Origin: Pseudomonadota bacterium
GTDB taxonomy: Bacteria; Pseudomonadota; Alphaproteobacteria; Rhizobiales; Devosiaceae
Direction of reading: 5' to 3'
DNA length: 58,138 nt
NCBI GenBank assembly: GCA_023433775.1
Contig: JAEYTY010000028.1
Span: 1 to 58,138 of the forward strand
Below, one piece after another: positions 8,352 to 15,932 of this stretch. Within the stretch, counting starts at the first letter, position 1. Each line of letters starts with the position of its first letter. The position numbers and the translations under genes were made by a program. The notes under the pieces were generated by a model. It saw only the letters and a program-made list of their open reading frames with translations. It was not told the origin of the DNA and did no database searches.

Positions 8352-8776
8352 TGCTGGCGCTCCTTACACCTTTGGCAGGATTGCTGGGCATTGAGGCGGA
8401 GCATCTCGTCGCGCGGCTCAAGGGTCTCGTGCTGATCTATGCGGCCATAGCCCTGCTTGGCCTTACAGGCTTGGGCTTTCTGCTGGCTGCCGGGTTCATG
8501 GTCCTCGCCGAGGCCGTTGGTCCGTTTTATGCCAGCCTGATCATGGCAGGAATATTTCTGCTGCTCGCGCTGGTGCTCTATTTGGGCATGGCTATCGGTG
8601 AGCGCCGCAACCGGCGGGTGCGCGACACGCGGCGCCGGTCCAGCGAGACGGGTGCATTCCTGACGACCGCTGCCATTACTGCCCTGCCCGTGGTGCTGCG
8701 CTCGCCGCTGCTGGTGAAGCTCGGCTTACCGGCTGCAGCAATCGCTGCCTTTACGCTGCTACGTCGCGACGACTGA
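8351..8776 (+). CDS. YqjE-like / phage-holin-superfamily membrane protein
   Basis: This 141-aa protein has two transmembrane helices (about residues 27-50 and 60-82), a strongly basic loop (GERRNRRVRDTRRRSS) and a further hydrophobic C-terminal stretch (about 98-136). The layout resembles YqjE and related putative holin-superfamily proteins that accompany DUF883 proteins. It starts on the last base of the upstream stop codon (TAATG). Its 3' end overlaps the convergent HWE-kinase gene by 18 nt, with no room for a terminator between them. Function is unknown; the stress-related assignment is by context. Confidence 0.7.
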   Translation: MLALLTPLAGLLGIEAEHLVARLKGLVLIYAAIALLGLTGLGFLLAAGFMVLAEAVGPFYASLIMAGIFLLLALVLYLGMAIGERRNRRVRDTRRRSSETGAFLTTAAITALPVVLRSPLLVKLGLPAAAIAAFTLLRRDD

Positions 8777-10303
8777 ATGAGATCTGGGTGCCTCCGGTGG
8801 TAGGGGCATCCAGATTTCTGCTTTTACGCCGCCTTGGGCAAAGTCCAGACGAACCTCACTATTCAAGACCTTGTCGAGACCACGCTCGATCAGGCGCGAC
8901 CCGAGCCCGGCCTGACGCTGCTCGGTTACGACCGGGCCATCATGCTCCTGCCATATGAGACGCAGCCCGCTTTGTGGCGATGTCTCGACGCTCCAGCTCA
9001 GTTCCACTCGCCCCGCCTCTGACGACAATGCGCCGTGCCGCTTGGCATTGGTCGTGAGTTCGTGGAGCACCAGGCCAAGGCCCAAAGCGTGGTCAGGCGG
9101 CAAGACAATATCGTCACCGCGCGCGGTCGCGCGACCTGTACCAAACCTGGCGCCATTGCCGAGTTGGGCTTCGACCACCTCAGAGAGCTGAACGCCGGAC
9201 CAGTCGCGATCGGCAAGCAGCAGATGGGCCGCCGACAGGGTGCGCAAACGTCCTGAAAACGCCTCTGCTGCGGATTGCGGGTCCGGGTTTTGTCTTGTGG
9301 TCTGGCGGGCCATGGACTCGATCATAGCCAGTGTGTTTTTCACGCGATGATTGAGTTCGCGCAGCAGCGCCTTTGTGCGCGCCGCTGTCAGCTTGTTCTC
9401 GGTATCGTCGATGCATATGCCCATCATCACCATGGCCTTGCCATCGGCGTCGCGCTGATAGACCCGGCCCCGCATGACCACCCAGCGATCCGAGCCAGCG
9501 ATCCGGGCTTCGATATCCCAATTCTCACCGGATTCCAGGCTGGCCCGAAGGCTTTCTTTCACGCCCTCGACATGGGCGGGATCGAGCGTCTGAAGGACGG
9601 CGTCAAACGTGACATCGCCGGCAGGAGCAAGGCCGCAAATGCGGCGGAACATATCGTTGCAGGTCACTTCGTCGCCGGGAATATCCCACACCCAGCTACC
9701 GACCTTGCCGGCCTCCAGCGTGAGTGCATGGCGCCATTCTTCTCGCAAGAGCGCGGCGGCTGTGCGAGCCCGCACCCGCGCTTCATCCTTGAGTACGAAG
9801 AAGCCGGCGGCGAGTTTTGAAAAGTCGTGCAATTGCTGCATCAGAGCATTATCGACGCTCTCCATCGCCGTGGGCGACATCACGCAGACGGTGCCGATGC
9901 GCTGGCCGTGAACCTCAATGGGAACCCCGGCATAGAAGCGAATCCCCGGCCAGCCTGTGACGAAGGGATTGCTGGCGAAACGGCTGTCCCTGGTCATATC
10001 CAGAACAACCATCTGGTCATTGTCCCTATCGGCAATGGTATGCGCGCAAAAGGACACGTCGAGGCTCGTTTCGCTCAACCCTTCCACACCATGGCAGGCG
10101 CGATACCACTGGCGCGCCCTGTCAATCAGCGTCACCTGGGCATAGGGCACGCCGAATGCCCAAGCGGCCATCCGGGCTATGCGATCAAAATCCTGATCAG
10201 GAGGGGTGTCCAGAACCTGCAACGCATTCAGGACGGCCAGCCGCTCGCCATCCTGTGCCACCCTGCGAATGTCATCAGGCAGGGCGTCGGATTCCTGGGT
10301 CAC
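8759..10303 (-). CDS. GAF-PAS HWE-family histidine kinase
   Basis: This 514-aa protein has no transmembrane segment, so it is a soluble sensor. Residues 20-172 form a GAF domain and about 190-305 a PAS domain with a PAC-like end (GICIDDTENKL). The kinase core follows: phospho-acceptor H319 in ELNHRVKNTLAMI, the N box HELTTNAKRHGAL with its diagnostic His, and a WxE motif (IWQEHDGP). These define the HWE family. In alphaproteobacteria such kinases often phosphorylate PhyR, and phyR lies 5 kb away. It starts at GTG 10303 behind AAGGA. A near-consensus EcfG site lies 58 nt upstream. It has no adjacent response regulator of its own. Confidence 0.88.
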   Translation of the reverse strand: MTQESDALPDDIRRVAQDGERLAVLNALQVLDTPPDQDFDRIARMAAWAFGVPYAQVTLIDRARQWYRACHGVEGLSETSLDVSFCAHTIADRDNDQMVVLDMTRDSRFASNPFVTGWPGIRFYAGVPIEVHGQRIGTVCVMSPTAMESVDNALMQQLHDFSKLAAGFFVLKDEARVRARTAAALLREEWRHALTLEAGKVGSWVWDIPGDEVTCNDMFRRICGLAPAGDVTFDAVLQTLDPAHVEGVKESLRASLESGENWDIEARIAGSDRWVVMRGRVYQRDADGKAMVMMGICIDDTENKLTAARTKALLRELNHRVKNTLAMIESMARQTTRQNPDPQSAAEAFSGRLRTLSAAHLLLADRDWSGVQLSEVVEAQLGNGARFGTGRATARGDDIVLPPDHALGLGLVLHELTTNAKRHGALSSEAGRVELSWSVETSPQSGLRLIWQEHDGPVVTEQRQAGLGSRLIERGLDKVLNSEVRLDFAQGGVKAEIWMPLPPEAPRSHSVVAT

Positions 10304-10360
10304 AATAAGTCCTTGAGAGAAAACGAATAGTCCAGCAGCACTAAGGGATCAACCTGACCT

Positions 10361-10385
10361 AACGCACAAGCCCTCCGGGGGTTGC
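10361..10385 (-). promoter_or_regulatory. Possible EcfG-type promoter for the HWE kinase gene
   Basis: On the minus strand GCAAC (10385-10381) is followed by 16 nt and CGTT (10364-10361). One -35 base differs from GGAAC. The site is 58 nt upstream of the GTG start at 10303. Feedback of EcfG on its sensor kinases is known in the general stress response, which supports but does not prove the call. Confidence 0.4.
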
Positions 10386-10387
10386 AT

Positions 10388-11308
10388 TCATGCATCCTGT
10401 AAAAGGTCATTCGGCCTGATGACTGTGAGGCCACGCGGATGAATGCGCAGGTCGATGTCCTTGGCCAGCGCAATCAACTCCCCATCGATCACCGCCTGCA
10501 GATTGCGCTTGCGCCGGCGTCTGGGGAATCTCAGGACCAGTTCATCGACCTCGATCTCGGTGACCTGGGTATTGAGACGCCAGCGACCCAGAACCACATC
10601 CAGCGCCAGTAAAAACAGCTCTCGGGTGGTGACACTGGACGCAAGATAGACACCCAGCACGCCCGCATCGAGCCTTTCGGCAACCGGTACGGGCGCATTG
10701 CCAAGGGGATTGTTGGAGACGGCAATCCCCGACACGGTGCGGGTTATGAGCCCGTCAGCGGTTTGCAGTTCGACTTCGAATCTGGGCGGATTGACAGCGG
10801 CTGTGGCGATAGCCTTGAGGCTGGCGAACATCTTGCCGATCCGGCTGCGATAGACCATGCCATTGCGAATGCGCACGAGGCGCGCGTGAATGCCGACACC
10901 GAACTGGTGCACGAAAGTTCGCCCATTCGCCGTAGCAATGTCGATCTTTTCGATCCGGCCAGCTGCGATGGCGTCCAGAGCCGCGTTGAGATCGAGCGGC
11001 ATATGCAAAGCGCGCGCGAAGAGGTTCATCGTGCCGGCAGGAAGGATCGCCAGTGGCTTGCCACTGGAAAAGGCAATGGACGCTGCCGAAGATATGGTGC
11101 CATCGCCGCCGCCAGCGATGATCGCATCAATGACAGGATCGTCGGCAGCGGCCTGGAGCGCGCCGACCACGTCCTTGCCCGACACCACAACACAATCCAG
11201 ATCGTGTCCCGCCCGGGCAAAGACCGCGTTTGCGTGCGCGCAGAACGTATCGAGATCCATGGTGCGCAGCGTACCACCATCCCGATTGAGCACGGCCCTG
11301 AACCGCAT
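10388..11308 (-). CDS. Diacylglycerol kinase family lipid kinase
   Basis: This 306-aa protein carries the DAGK catalytic signature GGGDGT at residues 66-71 and the downstream PAGTMNLFARAL motif (90-101). Both are typical of bacterial YegS/DgkB-like lipid kinases that phosphorylate diacylglycerol or related lipids at the membrane face. The C-terminal half is the beta-sandwich domain of the fold. It starts at ATG 11308, 6 nt after the stop of the upstream histidine kinase, with its ribosome-binding site (GGGGAG) overlapping that stop, so the two form an operon. Why a lipid kinase travels with a sensor kinase is not clear. The lipid substrate cannot be predicted. Confidence 0.85.
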   Translation of the reverse strand: MRFRAVLNRDGGTLRTMDLDTFCAHANAVFARAGHDLDCVVVSGKDVVGALQAAADDPVIDAIIAGGGDGTISSAASIAFSSGKPLAILPAGTMNLFARALHMPLDLNAALDAIAAGRIEKIDIATANGRTFVHQFGVGIHARLVRIRNGMVYRSRIGKMFASLKAIATAAVNPPRFEVELQTADGLITRTVSGIAVSNNPLGNAPVPVAERLDAGVLGVYLASSVTTRELFLLALDVVLGRWRLNTQVTEIEVDELVLRFPRRRRKRNLQAVIDGELIALAKDIDLRIHPRGLTVIRPNDLLQDA

Positions 11309-11314
11309 TCCCGA

Positions 11315-12742
11315 TTACTCCCCGAGTGGCTCGCCTTGTGACGTCCAAACCTTTTCCAGCGCCGGCAGGGCGATGACCACGGCCAGCCCCCCATTGAGGC
11401 CTTTCGTATAGGTCGGCTTGCCGCCAAACTGATCCGACAATTGCCGAACAATCACTGACCCAAGACCGCCGTCGCTAGCTTCCGTGCCATCCGGCAGGCC
11501 GACGCCGTCGTCTTCCACCTTCAATGTGGGAACGCCCTCGTCGTTCCGGAAGAGGGCTACGATAATCGTACCACGTCGCCCGTCGGGGAAAGCGTGCTTG
11601 AGGGCGTTGGTCACCAATTCGCCCACCAGAATGCCAAGTGTGGTCGCGTCTCTTGCCCCCACCACGATGGGCTCGATTTCGCCGCGAACCGCGATGCGGC
11701 TGCGCTCAGCCTGCGTGCCCTCGATGTCATCGAGAACGGCGGCGAGAAAATCTTCGGCGCTGGCCGATTCCAGATCGTCGCCCAGCCGCAGCCGTCTATG
11801 CGCAGAAGCAATGGCATGGACACGAAGCCGCGCGGCCTCAAGGGCAACCTTCACCTCCTGGGAACGGGTTCGCATCAATTGCAGCGCCAGCAAAGACGAG
11901 ACGGTGGCCAGAGAATTGCCGATGCGGTGATTGGCATCCTGCAACAGGGCCTCAACACGCTGCTGCTCACGCTCGGCATGATCGCGCGCCTCCTGAATGG
12001 CCTGTGTCCGCTCTGCCACCTCCTGCTCGAGCGCCTCGTTCTGGCTGACAAGCCCATGCTGGCGCAGCGTAAGGGCACTGACCTGCCGCTGCGTCCGAGA
12101 CAGCAGCGCATAGGCCAGAATGGCCGCCCCGGCCAAGGCAGCAATCAGCGCGCCGACAAGCCCCAGACGTGTCCGGTCAATCGCGCTGTTGCGGGCTTCG
12201 AGCTTGCCGTTTTCCTCGGCGATGAAATCTTCCAGGGTGCCACGCACTTCGGCCATGAGCCGGGCACCCATGCCCGTTTCGGTCAGGACCTGTGCTTCGG
12301 CCTGCCGCTGCGCCGCAACCAATTCAACCGTCCGGGCCATTTCGGCAATCTTGTTCGAAATATCCCCGACAATGCTTTGCATCCGCGTGGACTGCATCGG
12401 ATCATCCGCAGTCATGGCCAGGAGATTATCAACCTGGCGATCTATGCTCCAAACGGCATCAAGATAGGGCGCAAGAAATTGCGGATCGCGGGTAAGGAGA
12501 TAGCCGCGCTGGCTGGCCTCGGCTTGGCTTAGCGTGTTTGTGAGCTGTCGTGCCGCATCACGCACAGCATAGGTATCACTGACGTCGCGAATCTGACGGT
12601 CGATGCCCTGCATCAGCATCAGCGAAGCAAAAGCGGCAAGACATACAAGAGCCAGAGACACCCAGACTGCAAGGCGCCGGCTGGTAAGGCGTCCCCAGCC
12701 TGGCATCCCGGTCTTTCGCGCTTTGATCGCCACGTCGCTCAT
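11315..12742 (-). CDS. CHASE3-type HisKA_2 sensor histidine kinase
   Basis: This 475-aa protein has an N-terminal transmembrane helix (about 23-43), a helical periplasmic domain resembling CHASE3 (about 45-185, with SQRGYLLTRDPQFL), a second transmembrane helix (about 192-213) and a coiled coil. The HisKA_2 phospho-acceptor follows (H272 in DANHRIGNSLATV), then a HATPase domain with ELVTNALKHAFP and DDGVGLP. I prefer ATG 12742 (GGCGG 5 nt upstream) over a TTG at 12754 that adds four residues. It is the first gene of an operon with the DAGK-type gene. Kinases of this class frequently feed PhyR-type regulators, but its partner is not shown by the sequence. Confidence 0.87.
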   Translation of the reverse strand: MSDVAIKARKTGMPGWGRLTSRRLAVWVSLALVCLAAFASLMLMQGIDRQIRDVSDTYAVRDAARQLTNTLSQAEASQRGYLLTRDPQFLAPYLDAVWSIDRQVDNLLAMTADDPMQSTRMQSIVGDISNKIAEMARTVELVAAQRQAEAQVLTETGMGARLMAEVRGTLEDFIAEENGKLEARNSAIDRTRLGLVGALIAALAGAAILAYALLSRTQRQVSALTLRQHGLVSQNEALEQEVAERTQAIQEARDHAEREQQRVEALLQDANHRIGNSLATVSSLLALQLMRTRSQEVKVALEAARLRVHAIASAHRRLRLGDDLESASAEDFLAAVLDDIEGTQAERSRIAVRGEIEPIVVGARDATTLGILVGELVTNALKHAFPDGRRGTIIVALFRNDEGVPTLKVEDDGVGLPDGTEASDGGLGSVIVRQLSDQFGGKPTYTKGLNGGLAVVIALPALEKVWTSQGEPLGE

Positions 12743-12836
12743 TCCAACCGCCAATGAAACCGGAAAGTCGCGAATGCCGCGAATTCAGGATTCACATTTG
12801 TGGCGCCCCGCCATGTCAGTAATGAGGCGACCATAT

Positions 12837-13592
12837 TCAGATGAGCGGCCGCTGTTTTTCGCCCAGACCTTCCCAACCCGAAATCTCCATCAAGATATCG
12901 GGGTCGAGAACCTCGCAACTGCGATCCAGCCACCTTATGGCGCCATAATTGGACAACTTGCGCAACGTCTTGTTGGTATGGACGATGGACAGGCCCAGCG
13001 TGTCTGCAACATGTTGCTGAGTGAGGGGAATATAGAGCACGTCACCCCTGCCCAGCCCCACCGAGACAGCGCGCTGGTACAGCAGGGCAAGCAGATAGGC
13101 CGCACGTTCGATGGCGCTGCGTCGTCCGAGGCTGAGCAGATTGTCGTCAAGAATCCGCTCTTCGCGGGAAGAGAGCCAGGTCACGTCATAGCTGAGACCC
13201 GGATAGCCGCGGAACAGTTCATCGATGCGATCACGCTGGAATACGCACAGAACCAGTTGCGACAAGGCTTCGACCGAATGGTCCATGTCGCCGATGATCG
13301 AGCCCTGTAGCCCCACCAGATCGCCGGGCAGCATGTAGTTAAGGATTTGTCTGCGACCATCTTCAAGCGTCTTGTAGCGGAAGGCCCAGCCAGACAGCAC
13401 AGTATAGAGATGGGCGCTGTGCGAACCCTCGGAAAGAATGCTCGCGCCCGGCTCGGCAACGAGCTCGCCAGTCTTGAAAGATGAGACGAACCTGAGTTCA
13501 GCGGGCGTAAAATCCCTGAAAACAGGCATCATGCGCAAAGGACACTGCTCACAGGGTACGCGACGTCCTGTTGAGGGGAGGACCAGACTCAA
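12837..13592 (-). CDS. Crp/Fnr family transcriptional regulator
   Basis: This 251-aa protein has a cyclic-nucleotide-binding-type beta barrel (about 30-145) and a C-terminal winged helix (about 165-235) with recognition region LTQQHVADTLGLSIVHTNKT. The N-terminus has two cysteines in PCEQCPL (C14, C17). FNR proteins that bind iron-sulfur need four, so oxygen sensing by a cluster is unlikely. The best available start is TTG 13592, because conserved residues precede the first ATG. A GGAAC-N17-CGTT site on the minus strand lies just upstream, suggesting control by EcfG. The gene is divergent from the pseudo-receiver gene. The ligand is unknown. Confidence 0.87.
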   Translation of the reverse strand: MSLVLPSTGRRVPCEQCPLRMMPVFRDFTPAELRFVSSFKTGELVAEPGASILSEGSHSAHLYTVLSGWAFRYKTLEDGRRQILNYMLPGDLVGLQGSIIGDMDHSVEALSQLVLCVFQRDRIDELFRGYPGLSYDVTWLSSREERILDDNLLSLGRRSAIERAAYLLALLYQRAVSVGLGRGDVLYIPLTQQHVADTLGLSIVHTNKTLRKLSNYGAIRWLDRSCEVLDPDILMEISGWEGLGEKQRPLI

Positions 13593-13627
13593 AGGCTTAT
13601 TCCGACGCTTGAAAGGTTAGAAATTCC

Positions 13628-13653
13628 AACGTTCCAGGTTTGAAACTCGTTCC
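13628..13653 (-). promoter_or_regulatory. EcfG-type promoter for the Crp/Fnr gene
   Basis: On the minus strand GGAAC (13653-13649), a 17-nt spacer and CGTT (13631-13628) match the EcfG consensus exactly. The start codon at 13592 lies 35 nt downstream of the -10, a normal leader length. Confidence 0.65.
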
Positions 13654-13670
13654 AGACTGCACGCGCGACA

Positions 13671-13688
13671 TGTCAAATTTAAATGACA
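13671..13688. promoter_or_regulatory. Inverted repeat TGTCA-N8-TGACA, possible operator
   Basis: TGTCA (13671-13675) and TGACA (13684-13688) flank AATTTAAA in an AT-rich patch between the divergent Crp/Fnr and pseudo-receiver genes. The arm length and symmetry resemble binding sites of Crp/Fnr dimers, although neither the TGTGA nor the TTGAT consensus is present. Autoregulation is a guess. Confidence 0.3.
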
Positions 13689-13734
13689 GTTTTCCGCCAT
13701 GAGCCCATCAAGCAGCTTCATGGGGAAGTCTGAA

Positions 13735-14103
13735 ATGCTTGCTGGTCGCACTGTCCTCATCGTGGATAGAGAATATCTGATAGCCCTCGACATCCAGAAT
13801 ACGCTTGAGGAGCTGGGCGCCGGACCCGCAGTGATCGCTCACAGCGCCGCTGACGCCATGGATCGCGCGGTTAACTGGCAAGAGGCCGCGCTGGCCGTTG
13901 TCGAGCTGGAAGATGGCAAGGCGGACCTCGAGGGGCTCGTGCGGTCCTTGCAATTTGCAGCGATACCGACAATTGCCCTGACGGCCGATCAACGCCTGAG
14001 CCGGGGGCATCGTCTTTTTCCGGGGATACCGGTTTTGCTTAAACCGGTGCCCGGAGATGATCTGGCCAAGGCGGCCAGATCATTGCTTGGATATAAATCC
14101 TAG
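13735..14103 (+). CDS. Single-domain receiver lacking the phospho-acceptor Asp
   Basis: This is a 122-aa stand-alone receiver domain. Alignment by eye to the PhyR receiver in this window pairs IVDREYLIALD with IIEDEPLIAMD, so one of the two Mg-binding acids is Arg here. It also pairs AVVELEDG with ILADIQLADG, so the phosphorylatable Asp is Glu (E57). The conserved Thr (IALTADQ) and Lys (LLKPVP) remain. It therefore probably cannot be phosphorylated and may act as a constitutively switched or decoy receiver. I chose ATG 13735 because GGGGA precedes it; ATGs at 13699 and 13720 lack a ribosome-binding site. Its stop overlaps the convergent ecfG stop by 4 nt. Confidence 0.75.
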   Translation: MLAGRTVLIVDREYLIALDIQNTLEELGAGPAVIAHSAADAMDRAVNWQEAALAVVELEDGKADLEGLVRSLQFAAIPTIALTADQRLSRGHRLFPGIPVLLKPVPGDDLAKAARSLLGYKS

Positions 14104-14654
14104 AAGCTGTGATTGCCTGTGGTGACCTGAGTGGACACCGCGTCAGGGCCGTAATCAGCTTCGCCCGAAATCTGCAGCATTTCCGTCAGGCGTGAACGCG
14201 CGCGGCTGACCCGGCTCTTCATGGTGCCGACGGCACAATCGCAGATTTCAGCGGCCTCTTCATAGGAGAAACCGGAAGCGCCAATCAGAATGACAGCTTC
14301 ACGCTGATCATCCGGCAGTTGCGCCAGGGCCTTCTTGAAATCCTCCATATCCATCGCGCCATATTGCGACGGATGAACGGAAAGGCGCTCGGTGAAAACA
14401 CCGTCGCTGTCCTGGATTTCACGGCCACGCTTGCGCATCTGGCTGTAAAATTCGTTGCGCAGAATGGTGAAGAGCCACGCCTTGATATTGGTGCCCATCT
14501 GATAGCTGGACTGCTTTGCCCACGCCTTCATAACGGTATCCTGCACAAGGTCATCGGCCTTGTCGTGCTTGCCGGAAAGGGAAACGGCAAAGGCACGCAG
14601 GCTTGGCAAAGTGGCCAGCATTTCGCGCTTGAACGAGGGAGTTTCGGCGTCCAT
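14100..14654 (-). CDS. ecfG: EcfG-type RNA polymerase sigma factor
   Basis: This 184-aa protein is a group-4 sigma factor with region 2 (about 15-85, DDLVQDTVMKAWAK) and region 4 (about 115-165, with helix-turn-helix FSYEEAAEICDCAVGTMKSR). The length and the SRVSRARSRL ending are typical of EcfG, the alphaproteobacterial general stress sigma factor that reads GGAAC-N16/17-CGTT promoters. ATG 14654 is chosen because GGAGAG lies at the right distance and the anti-sigma gene nepR ends 4 nt upstream. The frame is open further up but that is only overlap with nepR. Activity is held off by NepR and released by phosphorylated PhyR. Confidence 0.93.
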   Translation of the reverse strand: MDAETPSFKREMLATLPSLRAFAVSLSGKHDKADDLVQDTVMKAWAKQSSYQMGTNIKAWLFTILRNEFYSQMRKRGREIQDSDGVFTERLSVHPSQYGAMDMEDFKKALAQLPDDQREAVILIGASGFSYEEAAEICDCAVGTMKSRVSRARSRLTEMLQISGEADYGPDAVSTQVTTGNHSF

Positions 14655-14658
14655 GCCT

Positions 14659-14874
14659 TTACTCTCCGTCACGTTTTGACGTCTTCTGTGCAGCTTCTGC
14701 ACTATCCAGCTTTTCGAGCAGATCGAGCAGTTCGCTGGGAACTCCTTCGTCCTGCACCGCGCCGTAAAGCGCGCGCAGGCGAGACCCGATGTCCGTATTG
14801 GGACCGAGCGCATCATCTGCCCGCCCCGCTTGCGTTCGCACACGTTGCTGGCTCAACCTATTATCCTTCATCAT
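14659..14874 (-). CDS. nepR: NepR anti-sigma factor
   Basis: This 71-aa protein contains the NepR core IGSRLRALYGAVQDEGVPSE followed by LLDLLEKLD, the two-helix segment that grips the sigma factor and is mimicked by the PhyR N-terminus. Flanking ends are polar and likely disordered, as in known NepR proteins. The start is ATG 14874, or the adjacent ATG 14871 (AGG lies just upstream). It is followed by ecfG after 4 nt. The pair is divergent from phyR, with back-to-back EcfG-type promoters between them. The reading frame is open further upstream, but that part holds the promoter and is not conserved-looking. Confidence 0.9.
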   Translation of the reverse strand: MMKDNRLSQQRVRTQAGRADDALGPNTDIGSRLRALYGAVQDEGVPSELLDLLEKLDSAEAAQKTSKRDGE

Positions 14875-14916
14875 ACCTGGCACTGACCGATCAATGTTGC
14901 CACCATTGACGTTCAC

Positions 14917-14941
14917 AATGCACGGGTTCAAATAAAGTTCC
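14917..14941 (-). promoter_or_regulatory. EcfG-type promoter for nepR-ecfG
   Basis: On the minus strand GGAAC (14941-14937), 16 nt, then CATT (14920-14917), which differs from CGTT at one base. It lies 43 nt upstream of the nepR ATG. Positive autoregulation of nepR-ecfG through such a site is common in Hyphomicrobiales. Confidence 0.6.
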
Positions 14942-14949
14942 AACGTGGT

Positions 14950-14974
14950 GGAACTATTCCATCGCTCACCCGTT
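14950..14974 (+). promoter_or_regulatory. EcfG-type promoter for phyR
   Basis: GGAAC (14950-14954), a 16-nt spacer and CGTT (14971-14974) match the consensus exactly and lie 51 nt upstream of the phyR ATG. The -35 elements of this and the nepR-side promoter are only 8 nt apart and point in opposite directions. Confidence 0.8.
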
Positions 14975-15024
14975 CTGGCTTTCGTAAAGCCGCGTCTTTT
15001 GAGCGTCACCGGGAGTTTTCATAT

Positions 15025-15819
15025 ATGTCTCTGTCCACGCGGATCGCCCCGCATCTTCCTTATCTGCGCCGTTTTTCCCGTGCCATCACAGGGTCGCAGA
15101 CATCCGGCGACGCATATGTAGCCGCCACGCTGGAAGCCCTGATCTCGGACATTTCCCTGTTCCCTGAATCCTCAAGCGATCGCATTTCCCTGTACCGGCT
15201 GTTCTCTGCCCTTTTCACCTCCTCCGCGGTGAAGGTGCCGGAGGCGGCATCAAGCTTCATCTGGGAACAGCAGGCCGCTGCAAATCTCGCAAACCTGGCG
15301 CCGCTGCCCCGGCAAGCGTTTTTGCTTGTCGCCGTGGAGGGCTTCACCCATTCACAGGCGGCCGAAGTTCTGTCGGTCAGCGAAGAACGTTTTGCGGAAC
15401 TTCTGCAGGAAGCCTCCATGGAAATCTCGCGCCAGGTGGCGACGGAGATCATGATCATCGAGGACGAGCCTCTGATCGCCATGGACATCGAGCAGATGGT
15501 TGAAAGCCTTGGTCACAAGGTCGTCTGCATCGCGCGCACTCACAAGGAAGCCGTATCGCTGTTCCATCAGAACAAGCCGCGCATGATCCTTGCCGATATC
15601 CAGCTTGCCGATGGCAGCTCGGGCATTGATGCGGTCAACGACATCCTCAACAATCATTCGGTACCGGTGATCTTCATCACCGCCTTCCCCGAGCGCCTGC
15701 TGACCGGCGAGCGTCCGGAGCCGACCTTCCTCGTGACCAAGCCGTTCAATCCCGACATGGTCAAGGCGCTGATCAGCCAGGCGCTGTTCTTTGATGAAGG
15801 CTCCCGGGCTGCTGCTTGA
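15025..15819 (+). CDS. phyR: PhyR general stress response regulator
   Basis: This 264-aa protein has the diagnostic PhyR layout: an N-terminal sigma-like domain that cannot bind DNA (residues 1-135, with the region-4-like stretch LPRQAFLLVAVEGFTHSQAA) and a C-terminal receiver (140-260). Receiver residues are intact: E146/D147, phospho-acceptor D191 (ILADIQL), T219 in the FATGUY-type motif (FITAFPERLL) and K239 (VTKPFN). On phosphorylation the sigma-like domain binds NepR and frees EcfG. The gene is divergent from nepR-ecfG, has a perfect EcfG promoter for positive feedback, and ends at an intrinsic terminator. Confidence 0.95.
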   Translation: MSLSTRIAPHLPYLRRFSRAITGSQTSGDAYVAATLEALISDISLFPESSSDRISLYRLFSALFTSSAVKVPEAASSFIWEQQAAANLANLAPLPRQAFLLVAVEGFTHSQAAEVLSVSEERFAELLQEASMEISRQVATEIMIIEDEPLIAMDIEQMVESLGHKVVCIARTHKEAVSLFHQNKPRMILADIQLADGSSGIDAVNDILNNHSVPVIFITAFPERLLTGERPEPTFLVTKPFNPDMVKALISQALFFDEGSRAAA

Positions 15820-15840
15820 CGAGTAACCAGATGATTTGAA

Positions 15841-15866
15841 AAGGCCGGTTTTACCGGCCTTTTTTG
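15841..15866 (+). terminator. Intrinsic terminator after phyR
   Basis: AAGGCCGG (15841-15848) pairs with CCGGCCTT (15854-15861) over a TTTTA loop and runs into a T-tract. It lies 22 nt after the phyR stop codon. Confidence 0.85.
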
Positions 15867-15932
15867 TTGCCCTGAGGAACCGTCAGGGGGTCCATCTCCA
15901 TTAGTCCAGCAAACAAACGCCTGGAGATAATC

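Noticed and set aside
15876..15900. GGAAC upstream of the DUF1328 gene considered as an EcfG promoter
   Set aside because: No CGTT or close variant occurs at 16 or 17 nt spacing.
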